Origin: Sporolactobacillus sp. CQH2019
GTDB taxonomy: Bacteria > Bacillota > Bacilli > Bacillales > Sporolactobacillaceae
Assembly: GCF_028765345.1 (NCBI RefSeq)
Contig: NZ_JARAJZ010000004.1
Location: 332,125-382,329 of the forward strand
DNA length: 50,205 nt
Direction: 5' to 3'
Numbering within the stretch: position 1 is the stretch's first letter; each line of letters opens with the position of its first letter. Below, one piece after another: positions 50,012-50,205 of this stretch. Below the pieces are notes generated by a model. It worked only from the letters and a program-made list of their open reading frames with translations. It was not told where the DNA came from and searched no databases. A program made the position numbers and the translations under genes.

Positions 50012-50205
50012 CTAAGAAATCAGTAATTCGTCTTGTACTTCAGGTGTTTCCTGCTTTTCCTGAATTATTTGTGTTAGTGTTAAATGCTGGTTTCGGGCAA
50101 ACCGTTGAAAAATCGTTTGGCGTAAATGAGCCATGATCGTGGCCTCTGAAGCTACCCCTTTGGACGGTGTCCTTAAAAAGCGGAAAAGTTTACTTTTCCG
50201 CTGGC
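50012..50205 (-). CDS. 3' end of a probable transposase (partial)
   Basis: The last 64 residues of a protein whose start lies beyond the right edge. It is basic and contains RTPSKGVASEATIMAHLRQ and IFQRFARNQHLTLTQIIQE, ending ELLIS. It looks like the C-terminal tail of an IS transposase (DDE type), but no catalytic residues are within the window, so the family is not certain. A possible IS end lies just after the stop. It fits the accessory look of the 48.6-50.2 kb tail. Confidence 0.5.
   Translation of the reverse strand, partial: QRKSKLFRFLRTPSKGVASEATIMAHLRQTIFQRFARNQHLTLTQIIQEKQETPEVQDELLIS

Overview
This window carries the chromosomal replication origin of a spore-forming Firmicute of the order Bacillales. 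The B. subtilis-like gene order is preserved: purA, dnaB, rplI, gdpP, then rpsR-ssb-rpsF-ychF, parB-parA-noc-rsmG-mnmG-mnmE-jag-yidC-yidD-rnpA-rpmH, oriC, dnaA-dnaN-yaaA-recF-remB-gyrB-gyrA, guaB-dacA-pdxST-serS-dck. Endospore formation is suggested by YyaC, a SpoIIIJ-type YidC, and Soj/Spo0J with Noc. Several traits point to Sporolactobacillaceae rather than Bacillus proper: a single-chain glycyl-tRNA synthetase, no rRNA operon between gyrA and guaB, no YybS beside GdpP, and an HD-GYP-like gene after gyrA. This family placement is inference.

Layout. 1-900: end of an initiator tRNA and gene-free DNA. 0.9-6.2 kb: purA (with PurBoxes), dnaB, rplI, gdpP. 6.2-14.3 kb: a less conserved insert with a catalase under a PerR-like box, a cation efflux protein, a lone CheW, an HD phosphohydrolase, a DUF420 protein and a large DUF6044-type membrane protein. 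14.3-18.9 kb: rpsF-ssb-rpsR, ychF, a DUF951 protein, and glyS with a glycine T-box. 18.9-29.2 kb: yyaC, chromosome segregation (parB, parA, noc, two parS sites), tRNA modification (mnmG, mnmE), 16S methylation (rsmG), membrane insertion (yidC, jag, yidD) and RNase P/L34. 29.3-31.6 kb: bipartite oriC flanking dnaA. 31.6-46.7 kb: replication and topology genes, IMP dehydrogenase, PBP5, PLP synthase, and serS with a serine T-box. 46.7-50.2 kb: dck, a cold shock gene behind an unusual promoter-terminator unit, tRNA-Arg(CCU), then a gene-poor tail holding a type I toxin-antitoxin locus and the 3' end of a probable transposase.

Genes left of oriC mostly run on the minus strand and genes right of it on the plus strand, so most core genes are co-directional with replication. 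The exceptions are the 9.2-12.1 kb block, yyaC and dck. Non-ATG starts are frequent: TTG is the best start for gdpP, mnmE, rpmH, dnaA, recF and dacA, and GTG for rpsF, parA and jag.

The least explained parts are the type I toxin-antitoxin locus at 49.3-49.63 kb, the promoter-hairpin unit before csp, a long leader with its own promoter and hairpin before the cation transporter, a degenerate HD-GYP protein after gyrA, a 48-residue charged protein after serS, and a beta clamp with an N-terminal extension.
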